Assembly: GCA_013396655.1 (NCBI GenBank)
Contig: WBMV01005075.1
Location: 341,811 to 405,810, forward strand
Reading direction: 5' to 3'
DNA from: Campylorhamphus procurvoides
Taxonomy: Eukaryota > Chordata > Aves > Passeriformes > Dendrocolaptidae
DNA length: 64,000 nucleotides
The translations under genes and the position numbers were made by a program. Below the pieces are notes generated by a model. That model saw only the letters and a program-made list of their open reading frames with translations. It did no database searches and was not told the origin of the DNA. This document shows positions 10,147 to 22,570 of the stretch, piece after piece (the first letter of the stretch is position 1; each line of letters begins with the position of its first letter).

Positions 10147-13100
10147 TTGTTAAAACAGTATTTACAGGAATTTTGTCCTCCCTTCTAGAATAATTTCTCA
10201 TTTTTCTGCAGTAGAGGAAAAGAATTTTTTTTTAAATGTTCTTTTTCCATGGATTGCAGGTCCATGAGACTTTTCCCTTTATATGTTTGCATGTCACAGA
10301 GCTGGTACTGAACTTTCTCTCTTTTTCCAGATTTTGAGATTCAAAGATAATGTTTGTCAGTCCAGTGGGATAAAAATAATGTACCTTTATCACTGTCATT
10401 ATCACCAGTTATAGCAATCGCTAAGGCATCTGTCACCATGGTAGAGAAGTACTACAATATGCCTGTAAAGCATCTGGTTTCTTCAAGAGAAGGAACTAGT
10501 TCTAATTCCCTCTGCTTCAGTTATACATCTTTTGCTTATGGGTACTTGAATTCGTGTAGTTTAATTCAGGATTACACTCCTGGGGCCATTCCACTGTTCA
10601 GCACTTAGTAATGTAGAAGATCCACTGCCAGCTTTGAATTGCAGTCTGATAGTTTTAGTATTTGTGCTCAACCTCATCTCCTCACTGAGAGTGAATTCCA
10701 AAGGGGGAGACCATTGGAAGTGCAAGGTCTCTGGCCCCATAAGTTCAGCTGTGGTTTCTATTGTGTTTTATGGCCCCACTGTGTGTAGCTTCTCCTTCTC
10801 TGGCACAGAAAAATAGGTGGAGCCATGTAGTGTTTCAGGTGGGTCTCAGGAGTTTGTCGTGTATCCATTTTTGTCCTCATTGTTCAGATGCACACGTGCT
10901 TCATGCTGCTTGCCTCGCTGGATATCGTAAATACTTGAAGTTATAATAAAATTAGGAGCACAGATGTTCCTCTTGCAACCAGTGCACCCTGTATACAATA
11001 ATAATAATGAAATATATCCATTGCTGTTCTCTGTGGTGCTAAATTTTCTCTTGTGAGGCATCCTGCTTTAATAATAAAACCACATTTTCTTAAGCAAGGG
11101 AGCATCAGATTTACATTGGCAGTAAGTCATTCTTTTCAAATAGCATGGAGAGAGATATCCAAGATAATGGCAAGATTTTCTGGGATGGCTGTGTATGGAA
11201 ACTGCAGCCAGGTGGAGGGGTCCACTGGATCCACCATTAGTCTTCATTTCTTTCCTTCATCAAAGCAATTAATGGGAGAGGGCTGTCAGCCTAAAGACTT
11301 TTTCTCTGCTGCCAAAGAGGAACAGTCTCTGTTGGAAGGCTAGTCAAGGTTTCAAACAATCTATTGCAAACTGATGAAGTTTTTATTTTTCAGCCGTGGT
11401 CGTAGCCAACAGTTCTGGGCAGGGACCTTTCCTCTACTAACCTGTAATGGAAAGTAGATTGCTCTCAAGAGGTTATAGCCCGAGCCCTGATGCTGCGTGT
11501 GAGTAAAGATAAGCGTAGGCTTAGGAGGTTGTCACTGGTGGGCATAACTTTGCATATATTTTTTTTTCTTGTTTTTCCTAGAGGAATACAATACTACAGT
11601 ACAAGTGGGGTGCTGTAAAACTCTACACAAGTATCTACCGGCTTTACCTTGGCTTACCCTCTCTTGCTACATAAAAGTAATCCCTTTGACTCCTTAGGGT
11701 GAGTTTGCCGACTTGGCCCATTGCCACCCTGCACTCTTAATTATCTAGAAGGAGAAAAATGCTTGTGGTGACCAGGGCATAGCTGCAGTAAATGCTGTCC
11801 TTCCAGGTGGAAGAGGGTCAGACCATGGTGAAAGCAGAAGAAAAATACAGCAAAAAGATGGCAAAAACTGTAGTGGAAAAATGAAATGAAAAATGCAGGG
11901 GCAAAAACTTCACCACTAATAATTCTCACCAATTCAACTTTTCCCTTGTAAAACCCTATTCATTTACACTGTCTGCATTAAATTTATCGTCTCTGGGCTA
12001 GCTGGAAAATGGAGGTCAGATTTCATTTTGGCCTGCAACTTGATAAAAATGACCTGCAAAAGGTAGATGACAGGCTGCTATTTTATGCACTGGAAAATAG
12101 CAAAGATCAGATCCCGTCTTCTGTGTGTCCTCTTTTCTGTGCATGTCTGATGCTAGCTTCTATCTGTAATGTATCACAGTGCCCTGATTTGTTGAATGGC
12201 TGGTCAAGGTTTAGAAGAAGAATCTATTTGGAACTGGCATTCTCAATCAGCATGTGTTGATGAGGCACCTTTTGCCATCTGAAATCTCCACTGAGTCACT
12301 GGGAAGTCGTAAAAATGCCAGGTGCATTGATGTGACAGTCACACAAACTACTTGTTATAGTTCATTTCATCTCCAGAGATGTCTATTAATAGTAATTAAT
12401 GATTCCTCAGCAGTTGCATTTACTGTGTCTCAACAACTTTCAGAAGGCAGGAAAAATTCCTGCTAAAAAGGCAGTGTGCCAACAGAGCTTGTGGATAACA
12501 GGATGGTGTAAAAGTTAAACTCTATACTGGAGGAAAAAACCACCCAAACAAGTGTTTCCATAGCACTTGGAGTATTTCGAGATCTACACCAAAGAGAGAC
12601 TGTAAAGGATTAGTCTGGGATTAAGAATCCTTTAAGCTTACGAAGTGCTTAACCTTCACTGTGTCTGTGTCTTATGCTGTTTGCAATATTGCGCTGCCAC
12701 TTTTGCAGGGGAACCCGTAGCAGAGCGGTAGTGCTGCAATGCAGCCTTCTCCACGTTGGGTCTTTTATGATTCAGTACTACTGTTGGTTTGCTTTGTAAA
12801 GATCATTGCAAGGGCTTATCTTGTGTAATTGTTTTACTGCCATCTGCATTACAGTATAATTACCTTTCAAAAATGGTAGATCTCTTTTGCTAATGTTTAA
12901 AGGCAAATAATAGGCAACTAAATTGCAAGGTCTTGGGATGTAGCAGCACATAGATGGCAATAAAATGTATGCTATATTTACAGCATATACTTCAGTCTCT
13001 CGTTCGTTCTGCTTTCTTTTTCCTTTGGGTTTTTTTCCTCCCCTCCCCTTCCCCTAGGAATGGTAGTTGGTGATTATGGTTTTCTTTTCCTCATATTTTT

Positions 13101-13477
13101 TCCCCTTGCCTGTCCTCTTTTTACATAGAGTTAATCATAACTCGTGAGGGTTTTTTTTAGAATTTGTTCTGATCCTTATCTGATAGCTGTCCTACAGTTC
13201 AGGAAGGATGGATATTCTCGTATTTTCCTCAACTGTAACGAAAAACAGAAATATGACAATAAATCTAACACAGATTGAACTAAATAAAATAATTTTTTTA
13301 AAGGAGATACAACTATTCTCTATAAATAATCACTTATCAGCTTTTTAAAGTTTTAAGATGTAGAAATGTAATTGTAAATCTGTCTATCTGTTTTTTGCTT
13401 GTAGCCTATAAATGCCCTAAGGTTCAAATGATAAACTACTTGTCCGATAATATCTTTGAGTTTTCTGTTTCCTGCAG
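10147..13477. other. unique non-coding sequence
   Basis: No repeat or RNA gene recognised. A minus-strand segment 10,380-10,446 is bounded by TTGTAG and GTACAT and open in one frame (MVTDALAIAITG within it), but both splice sites are weak. A pyrimidine-rich run occurs at about 13,010-13,060. Confidence 0.35.
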
Positions 13478-13559
13478 TTATGTATCAGGAATTGCAGGAG
13501 GTGCCTTTACTTACATGTGAGTGCCTGTTCCCTGTCTGCTGCTGTAAATCCTGTATTAC
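13478..13559. other. splice-consensus segments on both strands
   Basis: On the plus strand, 13,478-13,516 (39 bases, 13 codons) lies between a strong acceptor (TTTTCTGTTTCCTGCAG) and GTGAGTGCC. On the minus strand, 13,515-13,559 (45 bases, 15 codons) lies between CCTCCATATTTTAACCTTTCAG and GTAAGTA and reads VIQDLQQQTGNRHSH. They overlap by two bases because ACTTACATGTGAGT holds a donor in each direction. At most one is likely to be used. Both are too short to judge by coding potential. Confidence 0.15.
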
Positions 13560-16500
13560 CTGAAAGGTTAAAATATGGAGGTGAGGACATTAAAAATGCG
13601 TCCAGAAAATGTAGATGACAGAAAAAAAATAAAATACAGCAACAGAGGGGAAATACCATAGATAAAATGATAAAGCAGAGAAATAAAGCATGACAAGACC
13701 ATGATAGTTTGCATAAGTAATGAGAATTGAATTCGTGGTTTTTAAATTGCTGTTTAAATTCCTATTTGCATGTTTATCGGAAATCTCTTTTGCTTAAGTA
13801 AAACTGGCCTATATACATTTTTAAAATCCATTTTTAGCTCTGATTTTGATAAGAGTCTGTTCCAGTTAGACAGATGGGTGTGTGTGATACTATTTTAATA
13901 GTGGAACTGTGCATAGGTCAGTGACAGCTGTTTTAGATGGGTTTCTTGAAGGGCTGGTCCCTGTTTTCCTCAAAGTCAGTGGGGAAACATCATCTTCAGT
14001 GAGAGCAGAACTGAGCCCTGAGTGACTTGTGGAGAACCTCAGGAATAAACCCAAATGCCTTTGAATCTTCTAGATCTCTGTAGTCCTCTGATATTTACAA
14101 ACTGCAGTACTCTGAGCATCTTTTTGTCCGGATTTGTTGGCCTCAGCTCTCAAGTTAAATGTGCTTAAGAGGATTCAGTCCTGTTCTTCTGTCTTTCCTG
14201 CTGCTGATCCTGCCTGTTTATCTGTTATTTATTGAACTGGCCACTGAATGCCCCTGATTCCTCAGATAAGTGCAAGTGCAAGACCATAGTTTTTTGGGAT
14301 TTAAAACCCCACACTTTTAACGGTGGAATATTGTACCGCTTCATCTTCACAATCGGTACACGTATGAATCTGGCTGCCTTTTTGCGTGTGTTCCCTGTAT
14401 GCTTGTGTCTGCAAGGGAACCCCTGTAATTGGGTAGTTCCACCTTCCACATGTCCCAGCCATCTCTGGCAGGCTCCCAGCCTGCTCTCCTAACACTTGCT
14501 GTCTGGGGAACAGACCATGGCAACTTCAATGGGAGGTGACCCAGGCACAGTGGAGTTCAGCATTCTCCCAAACAACACTGAATGCCTCAGAGGGTCCTGA
14601 TCACCTCATAGTCACCATCCACACTTTCAGGAGGTGGAGAAGCATCATGGTGAACAAGAGAGTAAGAATGTGCTTCTCAATAGGCGTTCCAGCATGTAGG
14701 CAGTCACAGCCCTTTCCTCCTCTTCTGGAGCGGTCCTGGAAATTGTCTCCTGTTGGTCTGTACAGTCCTTTGAAGGCTACAGTGGTTTGTGGGGAATGGA
14801 GCTACTGCAGATCCAAGTCATGTGCCTGCTCCTTATATGCATTCTTATGGCATCTCTGAAACAGATGCAAATTGAATTTCAAACAAAAGATATCACCACA
14901 GCCGCTATAGTGGTGAATGACCCAGTCTTTGAAAACTGACACTGCCATTCACATTTCCAGGCGTACACCCTGCACTGATAGGCTTTGGCAAATAATAATT
15001 GAAGAGCTGCTGTTAAAACATAAAAATCTTTTTTTTTCCTCTTTCTTAACTTGTGTATATACATTTTTTCCCTCTCTATATATGTTTGGTTATAGAATCA
15101 AATGAAACATGCTTGCCCTTTTCACATATGTGACCTCTTTAATTAATCTATCTCTCCTGAAATTCTATTTTCTAATATACTGGTACTATGGAAAAGTCTT
15201 ATGTCTAATTTACATGTCCAAATTAGTTTCAACTGAGTTATATTGAATGATAATAGATTTCTTTTTCATATAATTAATGTTGTCTGCAAACGTAACGTGG
15301 ATTAAATTTATCATTGTAAAGATCTTAAGATTTTAATATTTTTGCAGAGGCATAAATACAGTGTAGCTATAATTATTTCATTATGTATGTATAAAAATAG
15401 GATACGGGGGAAAGTGCATGCTTTCCTTCACTGATTACTCTTAATGTCTCCCAAATTTCCTGATTTACAATATTCTCCAAGGATGTAGATTTTTCTAATT
15501 GAAGTACAGTAATTTGCATATTTTTAGACCTTGTGACACAGTTAATTGATATGTCATTACTTATATGGCACTGAATATATTTTATACATTCACTGCAGAG
15601 CAGGCTTAACTTGAGATGCAGCGGCACTTTGCAAGGAACTCGAAACTATTGCATTCGGTTTAATCTTTTCCTTTCCTTCCTCACCTTTTCTTTATAAAGG
15701 CTAAGCAAAAATGGATGATGTAGTAATTGGTGTAGTTCCTGTTCAAATGTACTCGTTAAAATAATGTTACTGTGTAAATGACAGGATGAGAAAAGTAAGA
15801 TCAAGTAAACAAAGAAAGGAAGAATAATGGGAGAGAGAAGGACAAAGAAGATAAGGTTAAGGCTGGGGGGGAGCTAAATGTCAATAGTATCAGTGCTGGG
15901 TGTTTGAAAACCAAATTGTTCTGTTTTCTTTTACGCTGTTCAGTATAAACTCGTTAAATGGTCACTGTGTCTAGGAATATTTTAAATGGGTCTTTTAAAT
16001 TTAGGAGCACTGTATTTATCATGGATGCTAGCAATGAGCCTAATAGGGCTCCAGTATTCAATAAAGGGCAGAGTTTCTCTAGTAGCAACATATTTATTTC
16101 TCCTGGTGCATAGCCCTGCAGAACTGACCGCTTTTAATCTTTATTTGCTAACCAGGAAGGTGGCTCAGTTATGTAAAAAGGACTGGAGGGATTGTAAGTT
16201 TATTTTTTCGGGTTCTGATTGGAGGAATGGCTCATTGGCAGCAGCAGCCTCATCTCTGATGGATGCACTATTGACTATTGACCATTCCTTACATGGCAGT
16301 AAGGGGGAATGGGGGCCCTTACTGCAGGGTAAGAGGATAGAATCCTGCTCCTTGCCGTGTAAAGAAGACAGGCTGTGTTATGGCAGGAGAAGGTGAGCAG
16401 CAAAGGAGTTGTGGGAAGCATTGGGCTGTAACGGGTCGGGTCACAGGTGCAAATCAGAAGTGCTGCTGACCTTTCTCTCGATCATCTCCTGAGAGCAGTG

Positions 16501-16757
16501 CTTACCTACTGCATCTTCAGACAGTGTCTGGACGTGCAGCAGGGAACAGGGTGTGTGAGTTCATGTAGCGGAATGTCGTGCATTCCTCTGCTCTTGATGG
16601 TCCCTGAAGTGAATTGCTTTTCTTCTTAGCCCCTCAAGGTGTGTGAGGCTCAGAATGTGTGGCGTACACCCATGTTTATGCTACCTGGATTTTGCCCCAT
16701 GGGACTTACACTGTGAATTGCTTATGATCTTTGTTATTTAAGGAATGTCTTGTGTGC
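13560..16757. other. unique, mostly A+T-rich non-coding sequence
   Basis: No repeat boundary or exon supported. About 13,920-14,035 has fossil-like text around CTCAAAGTCAGTGGGGAAA. About 15,100-15,620 is strongly A+T-rich with several TAATTA-type homeodomain cores. The plus-strand open frame 15,986-16,396 shows no splice sites or family resemblance. Confidence 0.35.
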
Positions 16758-16899
16758 TCTTTGTGTATTTTTTTCTTTTTTTGTGTGTGGTGTTTTTTTG
16801 GTTTTGTTTTGAGTTTTTTTGTTTTGGTTTTTGGGGGTTTTCATTTTGGTTTTTGGTTTTGTTTTGTATTGGTTTTGNTTTTTTTTTTTTGTTTTGGGA
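16758..16899 (+). repeat. T/G-rich low-complexity run (TTTTG)n, with an N
   Basis: An almost pure T and G stretch of degenerate GTTTT/GGTTTT units. It contains the only ambiguous base I noticed, an N at 16,878, inside GTTTTGNTTTT. Such runs often cause assembly errors, which explains the N. Any open frame through it is meaningless. Confidence 0.85.
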
Positions 16900-17276
16900 G
16901 GATAAGGTTGGGTGTGAGACCAGAAGACATCACTGGAGTGAGAGTTACTAAGGGAAGCTATTGCATTTTCTTAAAAAGTGTGTTGTCTTGGCAGGAGTTT
17001 CTTCTAAGGCAGCAGTAAAAAAATATATATAAAACTACTGAGCACATCTTTTAAAATGCTTGTACACTAGAGGCTTCTTGCTTCACAATACTTCTTCTTG
17101 AATCAAGCTCCAGAGACAAATACGAATTTTGAATCCTGGCTACAAAAGTAGAATTCACTCTCATATCAACTTGATCTTTTTTTTCCTTCCCAGGAGAAGG
17201 GATAAGGAAAGGGATAGAATGCCAGAAGTGATTCCTGTCTCTCCCTCTGAATTTGAGGTTCTTACTCTCATCTCAG

Positions 17277-17336
17277 GCCCCAACACTCAAGCAGCTGCAG
17301 AGGATGAAAATGATGGTAGAGCAGCAGCTCAGAAAT
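17277..17336 (+). CDS. candidate internal exon, coiled-coil-like, unidentified
   Basis: Sixty bases, 20 whole codons, sit between a good acceptor (TTCTTACTCTCATCTCAG) and a donor-like GTACGTGG. Frame 1 is open and reads APTLKQLQRMKMMVEQQLRN, with L/M spacing and charged residues like a coiled coil. The minus strand of the same stretch has stops in every frame between its own splice-like sites. I do not recognise the family, and 20 codons is too short for statistical support. It would belong to a different, plus-strand gene from the minus-strand candidates. Confidence 0.2.
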
Positions 17337-17540
17337 GTACGTGGGAGCTCTGCCCAAGTTAGCGTTTCATTTGGATCTGATTTTGCTGCAGCCCAAACCT
17401 GCCTGAACTCACTCTCCCCAGACAGCCAGTGGATCATTTCCTTGCATAAGGACACATTTTACTGCTCCATGAAAAAAAGACATTTAGGGAACTCTGCAGA
17501 CCAAAGTTGTTGAAATTAAGGAAATCCTAATTTGGCACAT

Positions 17541-17607
17541 TGTGTGGTTTGTGGTTTTTTTGTTGTTGTTGTTTGTTCTGTTTTCTTTTGTTTTCTTTTT
17601 CGTTTTT
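17541..17607 (+). repeat. T/G-rich low-complexity run
   Basis: Degenerate GTT and TTTTG units, including four successive TTG/TGT steps near 17,560, followed by TTTTC units. No coding or element signature. Confidence 0.7.
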
Positions 17608-20600
17608 AAATTTAAACAGGCTATTGTGGGCTTTTCCAGGTAATAAACATGAAATAGTAAAAAGCCTTTATTCTTTCAGAATCACAGCATAGAGGAGTGT
17701 TTAGTTGTTTTTGGGATAGTATTAACTTCATATTCCTTTAACCATCTATGAGACAGCTGTTTATGATAAGCCAACTGTTTAGGCACTTTGTCATTGGGGA
17801 AGGAGAGAGAGGTGTGTTCAGGACATACTTGTCACCAGTCTTTGATACCAAACTGTGACAAGTGATATACATGAGAAAACCATCAGAAGCATTTAGGACA
17901 TTTTGCTCTGCTGCAAGAACAGTTTTCTTTGCAAATGCTGTTTCAGGATGATCTGAACACAGAGTAGTTGAAGTGACTTCTTTCTTTTGGGAAATACAAG
18001 TTTAACACCGGGCATAAAATAAAAATATGCCCCATTTTTTAAAAATAGTCTAATTTTCTGCTTGAACTTTTTAGTGATGGTCCAGCAAAGAAGTGTAGTA
18101 TTTATGAATATTAAAATAAAATCTGCTCTGTATTAGTAATAATAATCAATAAAGATGTTCCTTGATGATTGCGTTAAATGAGGTGATTGATTTTGCACTG
18201 GAGAGCATCTTTCTTTACAGGATACTTTTAACTACTCTGAAAAAAGATATTTAAACCAAAAGTATACAGCACTTAAAGAAATATTTTATCAGTTCATAAC
18301 ATCACTTATCATCAATAAATTTGTACTATAAACACTAATTCTTAAAAAGCAGTGTGAAGCCTTTGGCTGTTTTTACATTGCTGCTTCTCTTACTTTGCTC
18401 ATCATACAACTCTCAGGTTTTACTGCCCTTGAAAAAGAGCTGCACTTTTGCATCAATTGTGTACATCCAGAGTGCTGTAATTTCATAGACGAGTACATAA
18501 GGTGCTGCCGTCTTACAGCTGAGCAATGTGTGTGTGAGTGCTGCTAATCTCCTGTTCTTTGTGGGGATTTCTGAAGGTTACTGTGCAAACACTAACAGCT
18601 TGTACACTTCTGCTTTGTTAATGGGAAGGGAAGCATATTAACACTTGTCTTTCCAGGGAAAGAACTTACATTTTGCTTGTTTGTATTTTGTTGAAATGTT
18701 CACAGATCTCTTGTTAACCTTGTTGCAGTTTCCTTTTCAAGATCATCACTGCAATTTCCTCTGTCTCTGAGCCAACATTTCCTCCCTCTGATACCGGAGT
18801 GCCTCATAATCTGCCTGGAGAGAGGTCGTTTGTGCATCCCTGAAGTGCTGCTGCTTCTGGGATAGTTCCTTACAGTTTCACACCTTTGCAGGTCCAGGAA
18901 GGGACATGGAGGTTAACTTCTCCAGGTGAAACTTCAAAGGAATTTTAAGAGGGCAGAACATAATTACCTAATCTGAAAATTTGCCAAGACACAGGTTGAA
19001 ATACCTATTCTTGAGAGTTTTCTACTAAAACTACTAGCCTGGATAAATCCTGGCCCTTCAGAAGTCAGTGGTAGTTGTCCCCTGGATTTTGCCCTGCAAA
19101 TCACCTTTAGCCTCTTCTAAGTCACATCTGGACTTGAAATCCTTCACTGTGCAAAGCTGCTGGTCTTGTCAGGGTGAGCTGTGTATAAATTTGAGGTATG
19201 AGTATGTAATTGTTCTCTAAGTAAGGATGAGGAACATCTTCCATACAGCTGGAAAAAGAATGGGGAAGCATGCGCTGGAAAGTGATGTTGGCTGGAAATC
19301 AGGGATGGCAACTTTTCAGTCTGGTTGCAAAAGTACAAAGAAGTTCATTTGCTGGAATATGAAATTTGACAAATTCAGCCATGAATAATGCACATTTATT
19401 GAGAGCAATGAGGGCAGTTAAATGCTGTGTTTGCTACGAGGTGCAGGGCTTCCCAAAGCTTGTGCTTTTTGAGGTGAAGTCCTTTTGGAGGAAGTGACTT
19501 TCACCTGTGGGAGAGTACTTATTGTCCTTTGGAGCCATGGGGAGGTATGGATGTGTGTTCTCCTTCAGCTCTCTGCTCAGAGCACCTCTTACTCTTTTTC
19601 TTTTGGATGCTGTGAGCAGAACAGGGTCACCTTCACTGCTTTCAGCACATCCATCATCCTTAAAGTTCCACCTCAGAAAAGTGGTTATAATGAAGTCTGG
19701 TGCCTCAGAACTCCAGCCAGTCACCTGGAAGGAGCAGGACCTTTTTTATCCCCTCATGCAATTACCTGGATTTCTTAATTTTTAATAACTGTTTACCTCA
19801 AAAGCCTGTTGTATTCTGCACTTGGAAGTGGGACCCTCAAATGGGGTACCAGTGCTCACTCTGGAGTCACGTTATTTGTGTTTGACTGATATGGATGTAG
19901 TCTTGTTTGTCATCATGTGGAGATGGGAAGAAATCTGTTAGATCAGACAGTTGTGAATGTGTGGTCATCTTTCCTGAACTGTTTTTCTACTGCCAGCTTC
20001 TAACCTGATATCCTCGTATTTGCAAGGTCTTTGGTATTTGATTGAGCTTTAGTGTCTGTTTATTGAATGTTTAACTCTAGTCATCTGAGAGCTGAACTGT
20101 TGTAATTTAACTGAAATTTTTCATTGAGTGTAGAGCATGTGTGTGAAATGTGATAGCCTGTGGGGTAACAGAGATCGTGTAGCATAATCTCATGGTCTTT
20201 TCTGTCTAGAAACTGTGAAAACTATCTCCCTTCACTTCTATTGTCCAGATATTTTGATGAATAGATTTCAGCCTAATCTCTTACAGAGAATTAGAATGAA
20301 AGTTAAATCTTCATGCTCTTCATGTTATTATTAACTAGTCTATAAGCATAAATCTCTTAAAGTACTTACAGAGAGGCCATGACCTCAAAAAGCTTCATCT
20401 TATGTATCATGCATAGATAGACACACATATGCACATGAGCAAAGCGCTTTGGCATGATCCTTGTTAATAGAGGAGCAAGTGGAAAGACCAGGAGAGCTTC
20501 TCAAGTGAGTGAAGGAGATTATAGGGGAAGAAACTGGCAGTACCTGCTGGTACTCTGCTATACTTACAAATGGGAATGATTGGTGGAAACTCTCAACCCA

Positions 20601-22267
20601 GGCAGGCACATTTCCTTTGTTTGAGCCCTCTGACAGTGCTTTTAGTGTTGTATTTCAAAGGTTAAGAAATAAAGATCAAACCTCAAATACTAAGAGGAGA
20701 CTGCTTGCTACCATGGTAGGTCCCTCACTAGATGCTTGTCTATCTTTTGAGTTGCTAACAGATCTGTCTGTCCTGCTGGATGAAATAATGATGTGTTTGT
20801 TTATTCTTATACATATAAATATTCTAATATAAACTAGTTATCCTGAAAGTCACCATTCCTCCTGCTCATTTCCATGCTATTAGAATCGCAGAAAATCTGA
20901 AAGTAATACATGTCAATTAGTATAAAATGTACAAACAGATCTTTATTGACACCCATATTTTTCTAATATCTTGACTGTTTTTAAAAGCATTTATTTTTAT
21001 TAAGTAACAAAGTTGCTTTGTTGGGCAGTTCATTAGCTATAGAAAGATTTTATTATTTGCACCAAAAGTCTAATAAAATTCTAGCTGTGTTGTTTAGAGC
21101 TGATTTTTTCATAAAGCATTATGCATCAGGTAAATAGGCTGAATGTAAATGTCTACTGTAGGCAGGGTTCATTAATGGGTAGAAAAGATGCAATTTTGTC
21201 TAGGAATGAAAAATAAAACAATGAACTATTTTGTGGCATAAAAATAATCTACTATTTCAAACTGGCTTGTGCCAAAACCTTATGATTGTTAAATTTTAGA
21301 AGTGGCCAGTGTTACTTTTACCCTACAGTGGACCCGTGTAAGCCAAAGTAAAGTTTACAATATTCGGTATTATACAAGCATATAGTGCTGAGAAGTAGAT
21401 CTTACTCAGCCATAAAACTAAAATGCTTGCTGATTTTAAGATCTGCACTGTGAAATGGCAGCAGATCAGGGCTCTTTTTCTAGTGAATATAAGCTGTGAC
21501 TCAGTTAATTCACTATGTAGATTGGCTCATAAGTTTTCACGGTAAAGATCAGGTGCTGACAAGACCAAGATAAGACCATTGATCCATTTCTCCCCAGTGC
21601 TCAAGTAATTGTTATTAGTAGTAATTATATCTAACTTTTGCATGCAGCTATATATTAATAAGTTTCTTAATATTATGTAGCAAGCAAATAATCCTGTCCT
21701 TCGTACTCTCCCAGTAGATCCTTTGACTCAGAGGGTTTCTCATGTTTGTGACATGGATGCAAAAGACTTTTATGCCAATGTTTTTTTCACAAGGAGCTGA
21801 TCAGCCTTTATTTTAAACTCAGAGAAATCTTTGTTTCAGTATGAAATGCCTCTGTACCATCTAATATCATGGCAAATGCAGCCAAAGGCTAGAGATAACA
21901 TTTATCTGAGATTTCCAGCACATGACTGTCACAGTGAAATAGTTGGGGTAAGTATAAATTGACTAAAGTATTTTCCTTCCATTTTCTGTTGCATAGCAGT
22001 AGTTTGATATCCCAGAAGGTAGAATAATGTGTTTTGTGTTCTTAGTTTCCATTATGCAATTAAAGCTCAGTCTCCTATGTCATATGTGGCAGGCAGTTAT
22101 CCTTGAATCCATTTGCAGATGGGGAGTCAGGGGCACTTGAGATGGCATTCTGAAAGCCATCAAGTGCTAGCACCACATGAATCCTAGGACAAGCAGAGAC
22201 GAGAGATGAATCCAGAGTTCTGTTCCTTAAGCCTCTGATCAGTTGTGGTCCTTCTTTCTCTGTGAAT
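17608..22267. other. unique non-coding sequence
   Basis: Mostly A+T-rich unique DNA. About 19,040-19,090 has a possible fossil repeat (AAATCCTGGCCC...GAAGTCAGTGG...TTTTGCCCTGC). The overlapping frames at 19,434-19,778 are open on both strands, but no splice pair fits them well. Nothing else is supported. Confidence 0.4.
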
Positions 22268-22570
22268 AAGGAGGTTGTAGCAAGGTGGGAGTTGGTCTCT
22301 TTTTCCAGGTAACAAGTGATGGGATGAGAGGAAACGGCCTCAAGTTGTGCCAGGGAGGTTTAGATTGGATTTTAGTAAAAAATTCTTCAACAAAAGGATC
22401 ATCAAGCATTGGAATGGGCTGTCCAGGGAAGTGGTTGAGTCATCATCCTTGGAGATAATTTAAAAGACATATAGATTAGGAAGGTAATTTAGTAGTGGCC
22501 TTGGCTGTGCTGGGTTAGTGGTTGGACCTGTTGATCTTAAAGGTCTTTTCCAACCTAATGATTCTGTGAC
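22268..22570 (+). mobile_element. CR1 LINE, 5'-truncated 3' end
   Basis: Clear avian CR1 3' end, near-consensus throughout. It includes GGAGGTTGTAGCAAGGTGGG, GGCCTCAAGTTGTGCCAGGG, GGAATGGGCTGTCCAGGGAA and GATCTTAAAGGTCTTTTCCA, and ends CCTAATGATTCTGTGA. CR1 copies lack a poly-A tail and end in short ATTCTRTG repeats, as here. It is the usual dead, 5'-truncated copy, holding the end of the reverse-transcriptase frame and the 3' UTR. Confidence 0.95.

Noticed and set aside
10380..10446. Minus-strand segment reading MVTDALAIAITG, briefly reminiscent of anion transporters
   Set aside because: Splice sites are weak, the similarity is only a few residues, and no neighbouring exon supports it.
16501..16525. 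22-base minus-strand microexon (CACGTCCAG ... GTAAGCAC)
   Set aside because: The splice sites are good, but a 7-codon segment cannot be distinguished from chance.
19434..19778. Overlapping open frames on both strands (96 and 97 codons)
   Set aside because: Both strands are open together, which suggests composition. No splice pair or family resemblance.
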